Origin: Nitrososphaerota archaeon | GTDB lineage: Archaea; Thermoproteota; Nitrososphaeria; Nitrososphaerales; UBA57 | Direction of reading: 5' to 3' | NCBI GenBank assembly: GCA_016180375.1 | Contig: JACPBJ010000065.1 | Location: forward strand, 1-22,300 | DNA: 22,300 nt | Shown: positions 20,690 to 22,300 of the stretch, piece by piece | How positions within the stretch are numbered: position 1 is the stretch's first letter | How the letters are laid out: each line of letters begins with the position of its first letter | The notes under the pieces: model-generated | Seen by the model: only the letters and a program-made list of their open reading frames with translations | What the model was told of the DNA's origin: nothing | Databases searched by the model: none | Program-made: the position numbers and the translations under genes

Positions 20690-22231
20690 ATGAACTCCTT
20701 TCGAGTGAAGACGCTTGCAATAGAAGCTGGCACACCAATTGTTGTCCTAACGAAGGAAGACGCTGCAGAGCTTGGAGTAAGGAGTTCATCAAGAGTCAAG
20801 GTCAAGGCCAATGGTAGAGAGCTAACAGCAATTTTGAATATTGCAACGAAGTCGATGAAAAAGCGTACGGTTGGAGTGTTCGATGAGGTTCGCACATTGC
20901 TTAAAATCAGAGACAATGACAGCATCGAGATCGATGTTGCACCTTTTCCATCATCCCTCCAATACATTCGCAACAAACTCATGGGTAGGAGGCTTAACTT
21001 TGAAGAAATAAATGAAATAGTAAAGGACATAGTTGAAGCCAATCTGAAGGAGACCGAAATAGCTTCTTTTGTAACGTGTCTGCATCTGCAGGGTTTGGAT
21101 CTTGACGAGACCACGAGCCTGACAAACGCCATGGTCGAGAGCGGACATCATCTAGATATAGATAGGCATCCCATAGTTGACAAACATTCTATTGGCGGAG
21201 TTCCCGGCGATAAGACAAGCCTTCTGCTAGTTCCTATTCTTGCCGCTGCTGGCGTCGTAATTCCAAAGTCATCTTCGCGAGCAATAACATCAGCAGCTGG
21301 GACTGCAGACAAGGCAGAAGTTTTGATGCCAGTCGATCTTAGTGTAAATGAAATGACCAAGGTCGTTCACAAAACAAACGGTTGTCTTGTCTGGGGAGGT
21401 GCCTTAGATTTGGCGCCGGCTGATGACATATTTGTGCAGATCGAATTCCCTCTTTCCATCGATCCTTTGCTACTTCCGTCCATAATGAGCAAGAAGCGTG
21501 CAGCAAATGTGGACTATCTTGTGGTTGACATACCGACTGGCAGAGCCAGCAAGATAAGGACGGTCGGGGAAGCAGACCTTTTGGCCAAAGATTTCATTGA
21601 ACTGGGCAGAAGGGTGAATATCAAGACTCAATGCACAGTTACCAATGGAGAACAACCAATTGGCTATGCAGTAGGCCCTGCCTTGGAGGCTAGAGAAGCC
21701 CTCGAGGTTCTGATGCGAAAAAGAATTGTTCCAGAGCTGATGGACAAAGTCTGCCATATTGCAGGCGCGCTGCTTGAGATGGTTGGTAGGCACGATGGTG
21801 TGGAACTTGCAGCCGAGGTTTTGAAGAGCGGAAAAGCGGAGAAGAAGATGCGTGAAATTATAGATCAGCAAGGAGGCGATGGGAAAATACGGCCGGAAGA
21901 CATTGCAGTAGGCGAGCATACATTCAATTTAGTTTCCGAGAATTCAGGAAGCATAAGGTGGATAGACACTACTGCCCTTGTGGAAGTTGCTAGAGCTGCG
22001 GGAGCACCCAAAGACAGAGAGGCTGGAGTCATTTTGAATAAGAAGTTCGGGGAGAATGTGAAGAAGAGTGAAAAATTGCTTACTGTCTATTCATCAAAAT
22101 CTAGGAAGTTGGAAAGAACGATCGAGATGTTGCAAGCAATGCCAGTATTCGCGGTTGGAGAAAAAGGCGAAATGCTAATCCATAGAGTCAAAGAGGTACC
22201 ACCAACAAAAGCCTTCATACTCGAACGCTAG
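20690..22231 (+). CDS. AMP phosphorylase (archaeal NMP-degradation pathway)
   Basis: Phosphorolyses AMP, and also CMP and UMP, to the free base and ribose 1,5-bisphosphate. In archaea the product is isomerised to ribulose 1,5-bisphosphate and fixed by form III RuBisCO. The protein is 513 residues. An N-terminal domain of about 85 residues is specific to the archaeal enzymes and absent from bacterial thymidine phosphorylase. The phosphorylase body follows, with 'DKHSIGGVPGDKTSLLLVPILAAAG' (phosphate site, from 164) and 'KSSSRAITSAAGTADKAEVL' (from 193). 'WGGALDLAPADDIFVQIE' and 'ANVDYLVVDIPTGRASKI' complete the family pattern. It starts at ATG 20690 behind a TATA-like box. The isomerase and RuBisCO genes are not in the window. 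Confidence 0.93.
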   Translation: MNSFRVKTLAIEAGTPIVVLTKEDAAELGVRSSSRVKVKANGRELTAILNIATKSMKKRTVGVFDEVRTLLKIRDNDSIEIDVAPFPSSLQYIRNKLMGRRLNFEEINEIVKDIVEANLKETEIASFVTCLHLQGLDLDETTSLTNAMVESGHHLDIDRHPIVDKHSIGGVPGDKTSLLLVPILAAAGVVIPKSSSRAITSAAGTADKAEVLMPVDLSVNEMTKVVHKTNGCLVWGGALDLAPADDIFVQIEFPLSIDPLLLPSIMSKKRAANVDYLVVDIPTGRASKIRTVGEADLLAKDFIELGRRVNIKTQCTVTNGEQPIGYAVGPALEAREALEVLMRKRIVPELMDKVCHIAGALLEMVGRHDGVELAAEVLKSGKAEKKMREIIDQQGGDGKIRPEDIAVGEHTFNLVSENSGSIRWIDTTALVEVARAAGAPKDREAGVILNKKFGENVKKSEKLLTVYSSKSRKLERTIEMLQAMPVFAVGEKGEMLIHRVKEVPPTKAFILER

Positions 22232-22300
22232 GATTTCATTGGCTTAATTCTCATGCTGAAATCGAGACCTTTTACCGAATGAGTAAGCATACCCATAGAA
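22228..22300 (-). CDS. Possible C-terminal end of a convergent gene entering from the right edge
   Basis: One minus-strand frame is open from the window edge for 23 codons and ends at a TAG at 22230-22228. It reads as a plausible protein tail (ending 'DFSMRIKPMKS'). Its stop and the AMP phosphorylase stop share the palindrome CTAG. The stretch is too short to identify. Confidence 0.3.
   Translation of the reverse strand, partial: SMGMLTHSVKGLDFSMRIKPMKS

Noticed and set aside
1..22300. Mobile element, prophage, CRISPR or defence island
   Set aside because: No transposase, integrase, terminal inverted repeats, regularly spaced repeats or known defence domains were seen. The DHH, AAA and HEXXH genes sit among housekeeping genes and do not form a recognisable defence cassette.

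Overview
This looks like ordinary chromosomal DNA from an archaeon, most likely a member of the Nitrososphaerota (Thaumarchaeota) or a close TACK lineage. The evidence for Archaea is the gene set: an archaeal-type AspRS next to gatC-gatA-gatB, an archaeal short OB-fold SSB, a geranylgeranyl-reductase-family flavoprotein, AMP phosphorylase, and a DHH phosphoesterase. Promoter layout agrees: AT-rich TATA-like boxes lie about 27-35 bases upstream of many start codons, as expected for leaderless archaeal transcripts. Assignment to Nitrososphaerota rests on remembered gene content and is less certain. I see no rRNA, tRNA, transposase, integrase or CRISPR array. Genes are densely packed, with several convergent pairs whose stops touch or overlap.

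Layout. 1-1734 (+): 3' part of a surface protein with repeated Ig-like domains and a C-terminal membrane anchor, cut by the window edge. 1806-2780 (+): DHH phosphoesterase, overlapping tail to tail with a small HEXXH putative metallopeptidase (2758-3150, -). 3207-4568 (-): malic enzyme. 4610-5614 (-): geranylgeranyl-reductase-family flavoprotein, divergent from an MDR oxidoreductase (5707-6738, +). 6759-11253 (+): aspS-gatC-gatA-gatB, overlapping or nearly so, which together form Asn-tRNA(Asn) by transamidation of Asp-tRNA(Asn). 11254-11592: the only long non-coding stretch, with an orphan TATA box, G-runs and a 14-bp palindrome.

11593-11895 (+): small membrane-anchored protein. 11929-12216 (-): SSB. 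12274-13314 (-): GalT-family nucleotidyltransferase, divergent from a GDT1/TMEM165-type cation transporter (13379-13957, +). 13965-14930 (-): quinolinate synthase. 15028-16227 and 16289-17812 (-): a VWA protein and a magnesium-chelatase-I-type AAA+ ATPase, an apparent operon divergent from an Lrp/AsnC regulator (17940-18395, +). 18396-18629 (-): HMA copper-chaperone-like protein. 18672-19070 (-): unknown protein. 19160-19342 (+): 60-aa protein. 19459-19920 (-): membrane-anchored cupredoxin. 19969-20655 (+): AlkD-like DNA alkylation repair protein. 20690-22231 (+): AMP phosphorylase. A possible partial minus-strand gene enters from the right edge.

Most of this is housekeeping metabolism. The points that most merit a second look are the chelatase-like AAA/VWA pair with its 22-codon bridging ORF and uncertain VWA start, the non-discriminating signature of AspRS in its amidotransferase operon, the unusual copper-ligand spacing in the cupredoxin, the exact 50-bp duplication inside the surface-protein gene, and the structured intergenic region at 11.3-11.5 kb. 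I found no clear undescribed defence or mobile system.
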